A stretch of 64,000 nucleotides of DNA from Seleniivibrio sp. GTDB taxonomy: Bacteria; Chrysiogenota; Deferribacteres; Deferribacterales; Geovibrionaceae. Each line of letters starts with the position of its first letter. Positions within the stretch are counted from its first letter, which is position 1. The notes under the pieces are model-generated. The model did no database searches. It worked only from the letters and a program-made list of their open reading frames with translations, and was not told the DNA's origin. This document shows positions 30,604 to 39,664 of this stretch, in pieces. Position numbers and translations under genes: made by a program. The DNA lies in contig NZ_JAJOIL010000013.1 of NCBI RefSeq assembly GCF_021209385.1, forward strand, positions 1 through 64,000, written 5' to 3'.

Positions 30604-30972
30604 TTATTCGTTAAGCTTAGTCGCATATTTCGGATTATACGTTCCGTATTCCGCCTGTGGATTTCTTTTTGAAGCCCAGACCAGAAGTGCATCCAGAGCA
30701 GGGCAAAGCTCCTGTCCCTCGCTTGTCAGGCTGTATTCAACCTTTGGCGGAACCTGAGGATATACGGTTCTTGACACTATTCCGTCTGCTTCAAGAGCTT
30801 TCAACTGCTGGATAAGCATTTTTTGCGTCACCTCAGGAATACTTCTTTCAAGTTCTGAGAAACGCATTACATGATTTGAAAAAAGATTCATAATTATCAG
30901 GAGCTTCCATCTCCCTTCAAGAACTCTCATCGCTTCTCTTATGCCTGTTGCGGCTGAATCCGGTGTTATCAT
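30604..30972 (-). CDS. HxlR family winged-helix transcriptional regulator
   Basis: LEGRWKLLIIMNLFSNHVMRFSELERSIPEVTQKMLIQQLKALEADGIVSRTVYPQVPPKVEYSLTSEG. Confidence 0.95.
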   Translation of the reverse strand: MITPDSAATGIREAMRVLEGRWKLLIIMNLFSNHVMRFSELERSIPEVTQKMLIQQLKALEADGIVSRTVYPQVPPKVEYSLTSEGQELCPALDALLVWASKRNPQAEYGTYNPKYATKLNE

Positions 30973-31089
30973 TTCATACCTACTTTTTAGTCAGTACATT
31001 ACTTTTTTGTGTGTACTTGACATAATATCAGTATAAGGCTTAATTATTCCGAAAGCAACCGCGCGGCTGACAACTCATGGAGAAATAAA

Positions 31090-31860
31090 ATGGAAAAAGA
31101 ATTTGAAGGCAAAAAAGCACTGGTCACAGGCGGGACACAGGGGATGGGAAGAGCCACGGCATTGCGTCTTGCGGCTGGCGGTGCAGAAGTTATTGTTGCC
31201 GCGAGGAGTATCCCTGACAATTGTCCTTTTAAGGGCATTTCAGCAGATATTTCCACTGTGGACGGGGCAAGAAAGATTATTGAAGACACGATTAACCACT
31301 TCGGCTGCCCCGATATCATAGTCAACAATGCCGGAGGTTCCAAATCTCCTGCCGGCGGATATCTTGCTCATACTGATGAGGAATGGCAGAAAATGTTCGA
31401 GTTCAACCTGTTCGGTGCCGTAAGGCTCGACAGAGGATTTTTACCTTTCATGACAGAGAGAAAGAGCGGTGTCATAATACATATATCTTCCATACAGAGC
31501 CACAAGCCCATTTATGAATCCACCCTAGGGTATGCTGCCGCAAAAGCGGCGCTGAATAACTACAGCAAGGCGCTTTCTCTGGAGGTCGCTAAATTCGGTA
31601 TCCGCGTGAATGTGGTTTCTCCCGGATTTATAGAGACAGACGCGGCACGCGACTTCATTCGTCTGATAGCTGATGATAAGAAAATATCAGAGGATGAGGC
31701 GCGCAATGAGATCATAAATTATATCGGAGGCATACCCCTCGGCAGAACAGGCAGACCGGAAGAGGTTGCAGAGTTGACAGCCTTTTTGGCATCGGACAGA
31801 GCAAAATGGATCACCGGAGTGGAATACAGAATAGACGGCGGAACAATACAGACCCTTTAG
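31090..31860 (+). CDS. SDR family NAD(P)-dependent oxidoreductase
   Basis: ALVTGGTQGMGRATALRLA, VNNAGG, YAAAKAAL, RVNVVSPGFIETDA. Confidence 0.95.
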   Translation: MEKEFEGKKALVTGGTQGMGRATALRLAAGGAEVIVAARSIPDNCPFKGISADISTVDGARKIIEDTINHFGCPDIIVNNAGGSKSPAGGYLAHTDEEWQKMFEFNLFGAVRLDRGFLPFMTERKSGVIIHISSIQSHKPIYESTLGYAAAKAALNNYSKALSLEVAKFGIRVNVVSPGFIETDAARDFIRLIADDKKISEDEARNEIINYIGGIPLGRTGRPEEVAELTAFLASDRAKWITGVEYRIDGGTIQTL

Positions 31861-31868
31861 GAGGCAAA

Positions 31869-32156
31869 ATGTCAGTATATTTTATTTTTATCAGAGAAAG
31901 ACTTAGAGACCAGAAAGAGATTGACGAATATGCGAAGCTCGCCCCTGCCGCAGCAAAGGGACATAACATGCGTCCGCTCGCTGTTTACGGCAAAACGGAA
32001 ACGCTGGAAGGAGCCGAGGCGCAGGGTGTTGTGATTCTTGAGTTTACAACTTATGAAGAGGGAATGGCGTGGTACAACAGCAGTGAGTATTCGGAAGCTA
32101 TGAAACACAGGAATCTGGGCGCAGATTACAGATTGATAGTCACTCACGGTATATAA
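31869..32156 (+). CDS. DUF1330-like small protein
   Basis: IFIRERLRDQKEIDEYAKLAPAAAKGHNMRPLAVYGKTETLEG...VVILEFTTYEEGMAWYNSSEYSEAMKHR. Confidence 0.8.
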   Translation: MSVYFIFIRERLRDQKEIDEYAKLAPAAAKGHNMRPLAVYGKTETLEGAEAQGVVILEFTTYEEGMAWYNSSEYSEAMKHRNLGADYRLIVTHGI

Positions 32157-32163
32157 TCATATA

Positions 32164-32188
32164 GAGCGGGTTCATCCCGCTCTTTTTT
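32164..32188 (+). terminator. Rho-independent terminator
   Basis: GAGCGGG-TTCAT-CCCGCTCTTTTTT. Confidence 0.9.
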
Positions 32189-32455
32189 CCGGTTTCCATA
32201 TGCGTCGCATTACTGCGTCAGTTTCGCCTTGGAGCTGCTCACATACTTTGTGCGTATGCTCACAGCCCTCTCGGTTCAGCTTCCTTGTACTGCTTGCATT
32301 TAGAAACCAAGTTTAATAACACACTTCATCTACTTTAAACATTTCATTTTTTCATTACGGCTATAATCCACCGCATGAAGACAGCACTGACATATGAGCA
32401 GAATTTATGAGGCGGATGCTTTATGCGCACCGCCTCCGTCTTCATTAGAGGTGGC

Positions 32456-32914
32456 ATGGAAAAGATAGCGGAGCGAATCAAAGAATACGAGGGTTACAGA
32501 GAAAAACCCTATCAGTGTACAGCTAAAAAATGGACCATCGGCTTCGGGTATAACTATGAAGACCGCGGGTTTTCCACATCAGACATCACAGATATACTTG
32601 AAAACGGCTTCACGAAAGAGCTTGCGGAAAAGCTTCTTGAAAGAGACGTGAGGCGCTGCACGAAAGAGGCGGAGGCGTTCCCGTTCTTTAATTCCATGAA
32701 CGAAGCCAGACGAGCGGTAGTTATCGACATGATATACCAGATGGGTGTCGGGGGGTTCAAAGGTTTCAAGAATATGATAGAGCGGCTCACAAAAGGCGAC
32801 TGGAAAGGAGCTTCAACCGAGATGATACACAGCAAGTGGTATACGCAGTCCGGACGCAGAAGCAGGACAAATGTGAAGCAGATGGAAGAGGGAACTTGGC
32901 AGGAGGTGAAATAG
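32456..32914 (+). CDS. T4-type/GH24 lysozyme (phage endolysin-like)
   Basis: RIKEYEGYREKPYQCTAKKWTIGFGYNYEDRG, AVVIDMIYQMGVGGFKGFKNMI. Confidence 0.85.
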   Translation: MEKIAERIKEYEGYREKPYQCTAKKWTIGFGYNYEDRGFSTSDITDILENGFTKELAEKLLERDVRRCTKEAEAFPFFNSMNEARRAVVIDMIYQMGVGGFKGFKNMIERLTKGDWKGASTEMIHSKWYTQSGRRSRTNVKQMEEGTWQEVK

Positions 32915-33094
32915 ATGACAGGTGTTTTAACTAAGGTGGTTGTTGCGGCACTCAGCAGAGTGTTTTATGCGTTCATGACTGAGAAGATGATATCCATGGT
33001 CATTATCGAGGTGCTGAAAAAGCTTTCGGAAAAGACCACGAATACGCTTGATGACGAGATAGTTATGAAGCTGGAAGCAAACCTGAACGTATAA
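32915..33094 (+). CDS. 59-aa small protein following lysozyme (not in supplied ORF list)
   Basis: MTGVLTKVVVAALSRVFYAFMTEKMISMVIIEVLKKLSEKTTNTLDDEIVMKLEANLNV; ATG directly abuts lysozyme stop, preceded by AGGAGG. Confidence 0.6.
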   Translation: MTGVLTKVVVAALSRVFYAFMTEKMISMVIIEVLKKLSEKTTNTLDDEIVMKLEANLNV

Positions 33095-33100
33095 AAACAA

Positions 33101-33178
33101 TGAGATCGCCGCGTCGCTGCGCTCCTTGCGAAGACAGATAGCTGTCTCTGCGAGGGCGTAGCCCGCGGCAGTCTCATT
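33101..33178. repeat. long imperfect palindromic (REP/MITE-like) repeat, copy B, inverted relative to copy A
   Basis: Reverse complement of TGAGATCGCCGCGTCGCTGCGCTCCTTGCGAAGACAGATAGCTGTCTCTGCGAGGGCGTAGCCCGCGGCAGTCTCATT aligns almost end to end with 30464-30540. Confidence 0.85.
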
Positions 33179-33184
33179 AAAAAT

Positions 33185-35515
33185 TTAGCTTTCGATGTAC
33201 TTTTCTGTCATTTCATACATTGTCCAGACACCGCAAGGGCAGACGCCTGCGCAGATTCCGCAGCCGATGCATTTTGAGGGGTTGGAAACGTATTCAAATT
33301 TACCGTCAATTTCTTTCCTTGTGATCGCCTGTTCGGGGCAAACCTCAAGGCAGAAGGAACAGTCGCGGCAGAAACCGCAGCTCATACATCTTCCTGTTTC
33401 GTCTTCGGCGGAGAGTTCTTCAACGCGCTGAGGATTCATGGGATGATAGTATGCGTCCTTCACCTTATCCTGAGGGATAACGGGTGCTTTTTCAAATTTA
33501 TCCAGTTTGCGTCCGTTGAGCAGTTTGTCCACGTTGATGGCAGCTTTGCGTCCGTCGCCCAGAGCGTGTGTGAACAGTCCCTGTTTGATGGCGTCCCCTG
33601 TTATGAACACTTTTTCGTCCGCTTCACACTGGAAGTATTCGTTCATTTTAACAAGCCCTCTTTCGTTTAGCCATGACTTGTCGATGAAAGAGAAGTCCGG
33701 TCTGTCGCCCACCGCGATAATAACGGTGTCAGCAGGTATCATGGTGCCGTCTTTTGTTAAGACGCCTTCATCAGTTACTTTCTGAGTGAACACAGGCCAG
33801 AGTATTTTAACGCCGAGATGTCTGGCATGCTCCATTTCCGCTTCAAAAGCTGCGGGTTTCTGGATATCTATTGCTGTGACCTCTTTTGCGCCCATTTCGT
33901 ATGCGCCGATTACAACGTCCATCGCTGCGTTGCCCGCACCGATAACGACCACTTTAGCGCCGACTTTGGGTTTAAGCCCTTTGTTTACCTCTTTCAGGAA
34001 GTCGAGACCCTTAACGAGTTTTTCGTGTCCTTCAAAAGGAATTACTACTGGGATGTGTGCGCCGACGGCAACTATCACAGCGCTGTAGTCTTTGCGCAGT
34101 TTATCGAAAAGGTTTTTGTCAACCTTTGAGTTGGTTTTGATGTTAACGCCTTTGTCGATGATACGTTTAAGCTCGGCTGCAAGAACTTCCTGCGCCAGAC
34201 GTTCGTTGGGGATAACCTGTTTCAGCTTACCGCCCACAACGCTGTCCTGTTCGTAAACGTCGACCTGATAGCCGAGTTTGCGCAGGTGCCATGCAGCTGA
34301 AAGACCGGATGAACCGGAACCGATTATCGCAACTTTTTCAGCTTTCTGGGGCGCATCGAAAACGATATCTGCCTCTTTGCTGAGCTGTCCGAGCTGTTTT
34401 ATCTTAACGGGTATATCTACTTTTTTACGGGAGCAGATGTCCTGACAGAGGTTGGGACATACCTGACCGCATACGGAAGCGGGGAAGGGGCTGTATTCCA
34501 GCACCAGTTCCAGAGCTTCTTTAACTTTTCCCTGACGCAGAAGCGCTATACGCTTTTGTGTGGGGATGAAAACTGGGCAGTTGTATTCACAGGGGGCTGA
34601 ATATCTGGCGTTTTGCCATTCGGGATATTTCAGTCTGTAATCGCCTGTTTCAACGTAGTTTGCCACATAATAGTCTTCCTGCAAAAGGTCGCCGAATATG
34701 CCGCCCTCAACCCACTGACCAAGACGGAAGTCTCTGATGGGAATGAGTGATTTAACCTTTTTCTCTTCAAATGTTTTGGCGACTATCTTTTTCCATCCGC
34801 TCATGTCTGAAAGGATGGAGAGAGCGTCTTTTCTGTCAACTTTGCCGAGGAATTCGGGAAGTCCGGCGAGAAGGAAGTCCTTGTCGCTTTCGTCCAGATC
34901 CATCAGCCATACGTCTTTGGAAAGCCCTTTGACGTTGCCTCTGAAATAGACTGTTCCGCCGACCATACCGACACAGCTTCTGTCGCCGAGAACGGATGCT
35001 GATTCTTCTGCGCCGAGACCGCAGACGATGGCTGTACCGCCGCCCATGAACTCGAAGCTGAACGAACCTACGGTTTTAAGTACCCAGAATTCCGGTGAAG
35101 GGAATTTGGGGTCGTGTTTCATAAGTGCGCCGGAACGTGTTCCGGTTCTGCCTGCGACATATATCTTACCGGATGCCGCGCAGTGTGCGGTTGTGTCGCC
35201 GCCGTCACCGTTAAGGATGATGGTTGCGCCCGCGTTCAGCCAGCCAACGTCCGCAGGTGCGGAACCGTTGATGATTATCTCTGTTCCGGGCATACCCATT
35301 GAGCCGACACGCTGACCGGGGTTTTTAACCGTAAATTTCAGCGGGGTTCCGTCTGTTGTCCAGAGGGGACCGCCGATGTTGTGCTGACCGGAGGCTTCAA
35401 CTTCAAATTCGGTGAAGCCTTCTTCCAGTTTTGCGTATACGTTTTTAAGAAGGTTCTGGGTGGAAACCCTTTTGCCGTCTATTATACCTTGAATTTTAAC
35501 TGTTTCTTTGCTCAT
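33185..35515 (-). CDS. glutamate synthase subunit: GXGXG domain fused to GltD-like FAD/NAD(P) oxidoreductase and C-terminal 2x[4Fe-4S]
   Basis: N-terminal GXGXG repeats (GMPGTEIIINGSAPADVGWLNAGATIILNGDGGDTTAHCAASGKIYVAGRTG); KVAIIGSGSSGLSAAWHLRKLGYQVDVYE; CIGCGICAGVCP. Confidence 0.9.
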   Translation of the reverse strand: MSKETVKIQGIIDGKRVSTQNLLKNVYAKLEEGFTEFEVEASGQHNIGGPLWTTDGTPLKFTVKNPGQRVGSMGMPGTEIIINGSAPADVGWLNAGATIILNGDGGDTTAHCAASGKIYVAGRTGTRSGALMKHDPKFPSPEFWVLKTVGSFSFEFMGGGTAIVCGLGAEESASVLGDRSCVGMVGGTVYFRGNVKGLSKDVWLMDLDESDKDFLLAGLPEFLGKVDRKDALSILSDMSGWKKIVAKTFEEKKVKSLIPIRDFRLGQWVEGGIFGDLLQEDYYVANYVETGDYRLKYPEWQNARYSAPCEYNCPVFIPTQKRIALLRQGKVKEALELVLEYSPFPASVCGQVCPNLCQDICSRKKVDIPVKIKQLGQLSKEADIVFDAPQKAEKVAIIGSGSSGLSAAWHLRKLGYQVDVYEQDSVVGGKLKQVIPNERLAQEVLAAELKRIIDKGVNIKTNSKVDKNLFDKLRKDYSAVIVAVGAHIPVVIPFEGHEKLVKGLDFLKEVNKGLKPKVGAKVVVIGAGNAAMDVVIGAYEMGAKEVTAIDIQKPAAFEAEMEHARHLGVKILWPVFTQKVTDEGVLTKDGTMIPADTVIIAVGDRPDFSFIDKSWLNERGLVKMNEYFQCEADEKVFITGDAIKQGLFTHALGDGRKAAINVDKLLNGRKLDKFEKAPVIPQDKVKDAYYHPMNPQRVEELSAEDETGRCMSCGFCRDCSFCLEVCPEQAITRKEIDGKFEYVSNPSKCIGCGICAGVCPCGVWTMYEMTEKYIES

Positions 35516-35527
35516 CTTCTCCCCTCC

Positions 35528-37168
35528 TTAACACGAATACTGAATGTTAAGTCTGTCAGCCACTGCTCTGTCAACCGAGATGAGGCAGTCGGAGCGTCCG
35601 ACAGGGAGCGAACTGTTGCCGATAGGCGCAAGCATCTTTTTAAGCTCGTTGTCGGTGGCTATGAAGTAGTTGACTATCTGTTCAGCCGTCTTGTCGATGT
35701 CGAGACGTTTGACCAGAGTGGGGTTCTGTGTACAGATACCGACAGGGCAGAGACCTGTGTTGCAGGCGTTGCATTTGCCGTGGTCGTTGCCGACGCATCC
35801 GGCTATCTGGAGCATAAGCTTGCCTGTGAACACACCGTTTGCACCCAGCGCTATCATTTTGAACGCATCAGCGGCGAGGTTCCAGTTGGCACCAAGTCCG
35901 CCAGCCGCCCAAAGTGGTATCTGACCCTGTTTGCCCTGATGCACGGCGGCGTTGTAGCAGTCGCGCAGTTTGGACACTATGGGGTGACCTGTGTGGTCCA
36001 GAGATATTTCGTTTGCCGCGCCGGTTCCGCCTGCGAGACCGTCAACGAAGAAACCGCCGACAATGTTGTAGGGGTCGCGGAGCAGGTTGTTGTAAACCGA
36101 TACGGAGGTGGCGCTTGCGGCAACCTTGATCGCCACGGGAACCTGAAACTTGAACGCGGAGTTCAGAGACAGGAACATTTTCTGAACGCTCTCCTCAATT
36201 GAGTACAGACCCTGATGGTTGGGGGGGCTGAGCAGGTCTGCCTTCGGCACTCCTCTGATTTCAGAGATGTGAGATGCAACCTTTTTCGCTTGCAGCAGAC
36301 CGCCGTCGCCGGGTTTTGCACCCTGACCGATCTTTATAAGCACGCCCGCAGGAAGTTCCTGCATCATGGGCATGGAGTTGATGATACGGTTCCAGCCGAA
36401 GTGACCGGAAGCTATCTGGAGTATTACATATTTAAGGTATCTGGATTTCAGCAGTCTGATCGGCACGCCGCCTTCACCTGAACACATGCGCACAGGCAGT
36501 CCGACCTGTTCGTTGAGGTATGCAACGGCTATTGCCATCGCTTCCCACATACGCCATGAAAGAGCGCCGATGGACATATCGCCCACGATGATGGGGTAAA
36601 TCCAGTTTACTTTAGGTGTCGCGCTGTTCATCACCAGCTTGCCGTCGACAACGTCAAAAGGCATCTCGTCTGCGGGCAGTATGCGCCCGAAGGGAGCCAG
36701 CATGTCGAAGGTGTGTCTGGATGCATCCAGCGAGGGGTCGGTCATCTGAGAGATACGTCCGACCTTGATTTTGTCCAGAGTGCGTTTTTCGGTAGCGAGG
36801 TTTGCGCGTCCGCCTCTTTTATAGGGGTCGGCAAGTGTCGCACGGTATTTAACGCCGAATCTGGAATCTTCGTTGCGCACGGGTTTGATAGCCTCGTTGG
36901 GGCATACCCTTTCGCAGATGCCGCATCCGCGGCAGAAGTTATATTCGCCCACCACCTGTTTGATGACGGGTACTGTTTTGAACTGAACCTTTGGTTCGGG
37001 TGTGAAATGGTCGCTTATGACCTTTCTGCGTTTTTCAACTCCGGCTTCGATAGCCCTGAAAGGGCAGGCCGCAACGCATTTTCCGCAGAATGTACATCTG
37101 TCGGTGTTGTATTGTAATTGCCAATCCAGATCATCTCTGGAAATCTGATTTACTTTCATTGTTGCCAT
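35528..37168 (-). CDS. glutamate synthase FMN-binding (central) domain protein with N-terminal 2x[4Fe-4S]
   Basis: CTFCGKCVAACPF, CRGCGICERVCPN; KIGQGAKPGDGGLLQAKKV, GGTGAANEISLDHTGHP, GLCPVGICTQNP. Confidence 0.92.
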   Translation of the reverse strand: MATMKVNQISRDDLDWQLQYNTDRCTFCGKCVAACPFRAIEAGVEKRRKVISDHFTPEPKVQFKTVPVIKQVVGEYNFCRGCGICERVCPNEAIKPVRNEDSRFGVKYRATLADPYKRGGRANLATEKRTLDKIKVGRISQMTDPSLDASRHTFDMLAPFGRILPADEMPFDVVDGKLVMNSATPKVNWIYPIIVGDMSIGALSWRMWEAMAIAVAYLNEQVGLPVRMCSGEGGVPIRLLKSRYLKYVILQIASGHFGWNRIINSMPMMQELPAGVLIKIGQGAKPGDGGLLQAKKVASHISEIRGVPKADLLSPPNHQGLYSIEESVQKMFLSLNSAFKFQVPVAIKVAASATSVSVYNNLLRDPYNIVGGFFVDGLAGGTGAANEISLDHTGHPIVSKLRDCYNAAVHQGKQGQIPLWAAGGLGANWNLAADAFKMIALGANGVFTGKLMLQIAGCVGNDHGKCNACNTGLCPVGICTQNPTLVKRLDIDKTAEQIVNYFIATDNELKKMLAPIGNSSLPVGRSDCLISVDRAVADRLNIQYSC

Positions 37169-38262
37169 CTTTCCACCTCCAGATTGTTGTTGATAACAAC
37201 CATCTCCCTTTCGTGAGTGTAGATGTCCTGTGTCCAGTCGCGTTCGGGCAGAATTTCGTTCAGACCTGTCACCTCGGAGGAGATGACCGCCGTGTCTGCC
37301 GTATGTCCGATAACAACGGGGCGGAGTTTTTTCGCATCGCAGGTGTTGAACATTGTTCCGTCGGGAAGCACTGCGATGATGGTATTGGGTCCGTTAAGCT
37401 CAAGGTTGCCCAGAACCGCACGGATGTTTTGCAGTATCGCGTGGTCTTCACGTTTTTCAGCATCATCATACGCAAGGGGTGTGATGGTGTGTTTGTAATA
37501 CTGCAGCGGCCATTTCAGTATCTTGTGGATGTAGTGCAGTGTGTAAAGGAAACACTGTGAATCCGACTCGAAACCGATATAGCCTTTATAAAGGTTTTTC
37601 TGGAAGTTCTTGTTCTTTTCATAAAAAGTGTTCTCACCGTTTGCAAGCGCTGTGTAACCTTCAAGGAAGAAGGGGTGCGCGGCATAACGCACGATGTCAT
37701 AGTTAGTGTTCTGACGGCACTGCGCGGTGATTATCTTCGCTGTGAAGTCCTCATCCGGCTGCCACAGGTTGAAATAGGTTCCGATATCTGTGGGGTCGCC
37801 GATCTCTTTAAGGGTGAGAACGTCCGGCCAGAACGAATAGACATATCCGTCGTTCGTTTCTTCCAGAGCTTCTCTTATCTGCAGGCGGATATCCACGAGA
37901 AGTTCTTCCTTCTCGCGCGCCGGTGCGTACTTATAGCTTTTGGGATAGTGAAGAACCTGAAAGACATAATTAGGCATCGGTTCGATCTTCAATCCCGCCT
38001 GTTCGTTGATCTCCGGACTCCACTGCATCACGCGGCTGAAACCTGCCTCGTGCAGGATGTCTTCAGCTATTTTAACTCCCTCGTCAGTGCATGCCATAGA
38101 GAGAATGGGCAGTTCCTTGTAGTTGGCAAATCTGCCTCCGAGGTCCTGCATAACCATGGCGAAGCCTGAATTGTCATGCCCTTTCTGCTGTGATCTCATA
38201 AGGTGAAGGGCTTTTGAGGGGTGTATGTAGTTTTTGGATTTAATTGCTCCTATTCTGCACAT
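37156..38262 (-). CDS. class II glutamine amidotransferase domain protein (glutamate synthase amidotransferase subunit)
   Basis: N-terminal MCRIGAIKSKN (Cys2 nucleophile), QQKGHDNSGFAMVMQD. Confidence 0.88.
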   Translation of the reverse strand: MCRIGAIKSKNYIHPSKALHLMRSQQKGHDNSGFAMVMQDLGGRFANYKELPILSMACTDEGVKIAEDILHEAGFSRVMQWSPEINEQAGLKIEPMPNYVFQVLHYPKSYKYAPAREKEELLVDIRLQIREALEETNDGYVYSFWPDVLTLKEIGDPTDIGTYFNLWQPDEDFTAKIITAQCRQNTNYDIVRYAAHPFFLEGYTALANGENTFYEKNKNFQKNLYKGYIGFESDSQCFLYTLHYIHKILKWPLQYYKHTITPLAYDDAEKREDHAILQNIRAVLGNLELNGPNTIIAVLPDGTMFNTCDAKKLRPVVIGHTADTAVISSEVTGLNEILPERDWTQDIYTHEREMVVINNNLEVERWQQ

Positions 38263-38553
38263 ACTTTACCTCCTTTATAACCTTATAAAATGAATTAAAT
38301 GAAAAGTCAATAATTCTATAATTAGGAATAGCATGTGAGAAGACTAAGAAAATAAGGTCTGATACGAAACATGAGTGTATGCTTGATTTCTGTTCTGCTG
38401 AATTGTTCATACATAAAGGTTTTTTAAGACGGGCTAAACTTAGTTTAGAAGGCTTAAATTTCAGTTTAGTTTGTTTTGATATAAATTTTTTTAATTTTGA
38501 CTTTCAGATTTCCAATATACAAGCTAAAATAGTTCACACGCAAAGAGGGATTT

Positions 38554-39297
38554 ATGGAGAAAAAGAAGCCCGGGTTTTCTCTTAAGGTCAATCAGGAGAT
38601 AACAAACCTTTTCAAAAACTACGGAAAACTGAAAAAGTTTGTCGAAGGTGACTGTGTGATTCGTCAGGGAGAGTACGCAACCCATGTGTACATACTCTTA
38701 AGCGGTGAAGCAGAGGTTGTCCGTATCGACAGATTCGGCAATGAAAACAGGCTTGCTGTGCTTGGCGGCGGCGATATTGTCGGCGAAATGGGCGCTTTTC
38801 TCGAAAATAATCAGCGTTCCGCCACTGTAAAGGCAAAAAGTCCGGTTCTTCTTGCTCTGGAATGCCCGAACCAGATGTTCATACGCGGTCTGTTCAATAC
38901 GCACGAACTGACATATCGTGTCATAAAAAATTATGCTGAACGGCTTAACGACCTTAATATATCATCCTCTAACCATTTTCAATCGCGTGTCATGCTTGTT
39001 GTCGGCTATTGCATCGAACAGAAAATGAACTGGAACAGCAATGTTTGTGAAGTTGAACTCGATTTTAAAGAGGTTATCAGCCGTTCAGGGCTTGAAGCAT
39101 GGAAGATAACCGATGCGATACATAATTTTAAGACCCTCAACATATTTAAAAAACTTATTTTTCCTGCAGAGGTAAAAGTTGTTGAATCGGATGACGGGAA
39201 ACCTACCGATGTGAAACGGACGGAACCGACGAAGGTCATAATAGAGGTGGATACGGCGCGTTTTAAAGAGCAGATGAAAAGACTTTCCTATTGTTAA
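38554..39297 (+). CDS. Crp/Fnr-like cyclic nucleotide-binding domain regulator
   Basis: GDCVIRQGEYATHVYILLSGEAEVVRIDRFGNENRLAVLGGGDIVGEMGAFLENNQRSATVKA. Confidence 0.85.
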   Translation: MEKKKPGFSLKVNQEITNLFKNYGKLKKFVEGDCVIRQGEYATHVYILLSGEAEVVRIDRFGNENRLAVLGGGDIVGEMGAFLENNQRSATVKAKSPVLLALECPNQMFIRGLFNTHELTYRVIKNYAERLNDLNISSSNHFQSRVMLVVGYCIEQKMNWNSNVCEVELDFKEVISRSGLEAWKITDAIHNFKTLNIFKKLIFPAEVKVVESDDGKPTDVKRTEPTKVIIEVDTARFKEQMKRLSYC

Positions 39298-39300
39298 AAA

Positions 39301-39387
39301 TGCCTTGTCTTTGCGAAGGCTGCAGCCCGAAGCAATCTGATCCGCTCAGACTGCCGCGTCAGCCTTAAGGCTTCCTCGCAGAGACGT
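39301..39387. repeat. REP-like repeat copy
   Basis: TTGTCTTTGCGAAGGCTGCAGCCCGAAGCAATCTGAT...CAGACTGCCGCGTCAGCCTTAAGGCTTCCTCGCAGAGAC. Confidence 0.7.
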
Positions 39388-39472
39388 AAACTTGTGTTTC
39401 TCATTATATATTGACAAAAACCCGCCTGTAATTTACCTTTGCTTTCCCAAAGAGCTTTTTTTCAGAGGAATA

Positions 39473-39664
39473 ATGGTCAAAGTTGAATTTCCCGACGGCA
39501 CCATCCGTGAATCGGGAAAGAACAGAATTAAAGATATACTTCGAGATGTCGGTCAGAACGAAAATGCGGTTCTGGTGGTGGTGGACGGCTGTCTTGTCAC
39601 GCCCGACCTGTGTGTTAAGAACGGCACGGAGATAAAACTCATATCGGTTGTGAGCGGCGGCTGA
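39473..39664 (+). CDS. ThiS/MoaD-like sulfur carrier protein (TtuB-like)
   Basis: MVKVEFPDGTIRESGKNRIKDILRDVGQNENAVLVVVDGCLVTPDLCVKNGTEIKLISVVSGG; C-terminal GG; stop overlaps start of TtuA-like gene. Confidence 0.85.
   Translation: MVKVEFPDGTIRESGKNRIKDILRDVGQNENAVLVVVDGCLVTPDLCVKNGTEIKLISVVSGG

Noticed and set aside
30464-33178. Composite transposon or prophage interpretation of the inverted-repeat-flanked block
   Set aside because: No transposase, integrase or phage structural genes, and similar palindromes occur singly elsewhere in the window; kept only as a question.
35381-36202. 273-aa plus-strand ORF antisense to glutamate synthase genes
   Set aside because: Spans two confident minus-strand genes; composition typical of antisense translation.
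38379-38585. 68-aa plus-strand ORF upstream of Crp-like gene
   Set aside because: AT-rich intergenic translation overlapping the start of the real gene; likely promoter region.
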